Part shown: positions 63,006-64,000 of the stretch, in pieces
How the letters are laid out: each line of letters begins with the position of its first letter
How positions within the stretch are numbered: the stretch's first letter is position 1
Origin: an uncultured Winogradskyella sp.
GTDB taxonomy: Bacteria > Bacteroidota > Bacteroidia > Flavobacteriales > Flavobacteriaceae
DNA length: 64,000 nucleotides
NCBI GenBank assembly: GCA_913055905.1
Contig: CAJXLB010000001.1
Coordinates: 372,001 to 436,000 of the forward strand
Direction of reading: 5' to 3'
Made by a program: the position numbers and the translations under genes
The notes under the pieces: generated by a model
Told to the model about the DNA's origin: nothing
The model's database searches: none
Seen by the model: the letters and a program-made list of their open reading frames with translations, nothing else

Positions 63006-64000
63006 TGATGTTAAAGAGAAAATTGGTTTTAAGGCAAATTAAAGAAATCACACTCATAATAGGAATTTTATTTTTGCCTATTAACCAAAATATTAATCAT
63101 TGGTTTTTTGCTTTATTTATGATTTTATCCTTTGTAGAGTTTTTTATTAGAAGGGAGAATTTCCATAATCTTAGGGCAGTAGGCAAGCTTTTTTTTCTTT
63201 CATGCGCTATTTTTTTCTTTCTAAGGGTGATTTTCTTTTTTCATTCCTCCAATATGGATATTAGTCAAAAAGAACTTATTAGAGCACTACCTTTCTTGTT
63301 GTATCCATTATGTATTTTAACACTTTGGACGAAAAAAGGCAACTATAAACTTTTTGAAAGACGTATTTTTTGGTCTCTTACAGCAGGCTGTCTTATTTCT
63401 GCTGCTATTTGTTGGAGCAACGTTTTAATAAATATGGAAGCTAATCCAATACCAGCACAAAGATTTTTTGGCTGGAAGAAAAGCGGGACTTATTTAACGT
63501 CAATACTTGATTTACATCCTCCATATCTTGGAATGATGTTGTTTGCCAGTATTGTTTTTTTATTTAATCAAGCTACGAGTAACGAAAAGTCAGATCGTTT
63601 ACAAAAGATTTTATATGGCACAACCATATTGGTGCTTTTAATTTTCTTGTTTAATATAACAGCAAGAAATTCTTTGCTTTTTTTGTCTTTTTTAGGCTTT
63701 GTCTACTTTATTTATAAACGATATTGGAAATTGGTTTTTCTTTCTCTTATCGCAGTAATCTCTGCGGTTATATTAATAATTAACCATCCTTCTCAGTATT
63801 ACAGATTAAAGCTTTATCATATGTTGGGCCTCTCTCAAGAAGATGCTCAAACAGATAAAAGGTTTAAAAGGTTAAATGCATCTTATAAGGTATTTCAACA
63901 AAACCCTATTTATGGTGTTGGCTTAGGCATAGATACTGAGCTTAAAGTTAAGGAATATAACGCAACAGGAGACAAGGTTGCTGCAGTTGAGAGATATAAT
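63005..64000 (+). CDS. O-antigen ligase/polymerase family protein, N-terminal part
   Basis: The frame is open from an ATG at 63005 (overlapping the previous stop, TAATG; an ATG at 63008 also fits) to the right edge, giving 332 residues with no stop. It holds at least eight hydrophobic helices. The segment KKSGTYLTSILDLHPPYLGMMLF and, near the end, YKVFQQNPIYGVGLGIDTE match the Wzy_C/WaaL superfamily pattern of a helix followed by a G-x-G-x-G periplasmic loop. It is the second ligase/polymerase-like protein of the locus. One of the two may polymerise, and the other may ligate the chain to an anchor. Confidence 0.82.
   Translation, partial: MMLKRKLVLRQIKEITLIIGILFLPINQNINHWFFALFMILSFVEFFIRRENFHNLRAVGKLFFLSCAIFFFLRVIFFFHSSNMDISQKELIRALPFLLYPLCILTLWTKKGNYKLFERRIFWSLTAGCLISAAICWSNVLINMEANPIPAQRFFGWKKSGTYLTSILDLHPPYLGMMLFASIVFLFNQATSNEKSDRLQKILYGTTILVLLIFLFNITARNSLLFLSFLGFVYFIYKRYWKLVFLSLIAVISAVILIINHPSQYYRLKLYHMLGLSQEDAQTDKRFKRLNASYKVFQQNPIYGVGLGIDTELKVKEYNATGDKVAAVERYN

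Noticed and set aside
46997-64000. Polysaccharide utilisation locus (degradative), because of the heparinase-family gene
   Set aside because: There is no SusC/SusD pair and no sulfatase; the neighbours are synthesis and export genes.
1-64000. CRISPR array, transposon or prophage
   Set aside because: No direct-repeat/spacer pattern, transposase, integrase or phage structural gene was seen.

Overview
The window looks like chromosomal DNA of a marine-type member of the Flavobacteriaceae (Bacteroidota). It is AT-rich. It carries many copies of the Bacteroidota -7 promoter element (TAnnTTTG), a TonB receptor with a carboxypeptidase-like N-terminal domain, a PorT-like barrel, a glutaminyl-tRNA synthetase fused to a YqeY-type tail, and Bacteroidota-typical families such as DUF4175, DUF4837 and DUF6909. 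I saw no insertion sequence, prophage, CRISPR array or rRNA. The only RNA gene found is tRNA-Cys.

Layout. 1-17.9 kb: housekeeping and envelope genes on both strands: a partial TonB receptor, lepA, a Na+/H+-type antiporter, a metallo-beta-lactamase-fold hydrolase, a subtilase and M1 peptidase pair, an aspartoacylase-like and GCS2-CBS ligase pair, rnpA with a C-terminal processing protease, an OmpA-like protein, ElaA, a CDF transporter and rpiB. 17.85-18.52 kb: the only long gene-free stretch, very AT-rich, lying between divergent rpiB and rnr; I propose it as a replication-origin candidate. 18.5-47 kb: mostly + strand core genes (rnr, glnS, gltX, ybeY, mnmG, holB, pgk, tatA), an alkane-monooxygenase-like enzyme, a large coiled-coil DUF4175 protein, a lytic transglycosylase, an M23 peptidase, and GH3 and DUF6909 proteins. 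Two perfect parS-like 16-mers bracket mnmG at about 33.95 and 35.86 kb. Together with rnpA and mnmG they suggest the window is near the chromosomal origin.

47-64 kb: one long + strand exopolysaccharide or capsule locus that runs off the right edge. It encodes a Wzz-like co-polymerase, a sulfotransferase, a GDP-mannose/UDP-glucose 6-dehydrogenase, two GT4 glycosyltransferases, a Wzx flippase, two Wzy/O-antigen-ligase-like membrane proteins, a CapK-like adenylate-forming enzyme and a heparinase II/III-family protein. In the middle lies a complete PAPS cycle (cysQ, cysC, cysD, cysN) with a duplicated DUF2061 membrane protein and an unrecognised lipoprotein. The simplest reading is a dedicated pathway for a sulfated, uronic-acid-containing surface polysaccharide: CysDN and CysC make PAPS, the sulfotransferase uses it, CysQ clears PAP, and Wzx/Wzy/Wzz export and polymerise the chain. 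This locus is the most interesting system in the window. Its sulfated-product assignment is inference from gene content.

Where the longest open frame begins with TTG and a good ATG follows, I used the ATG and say so.
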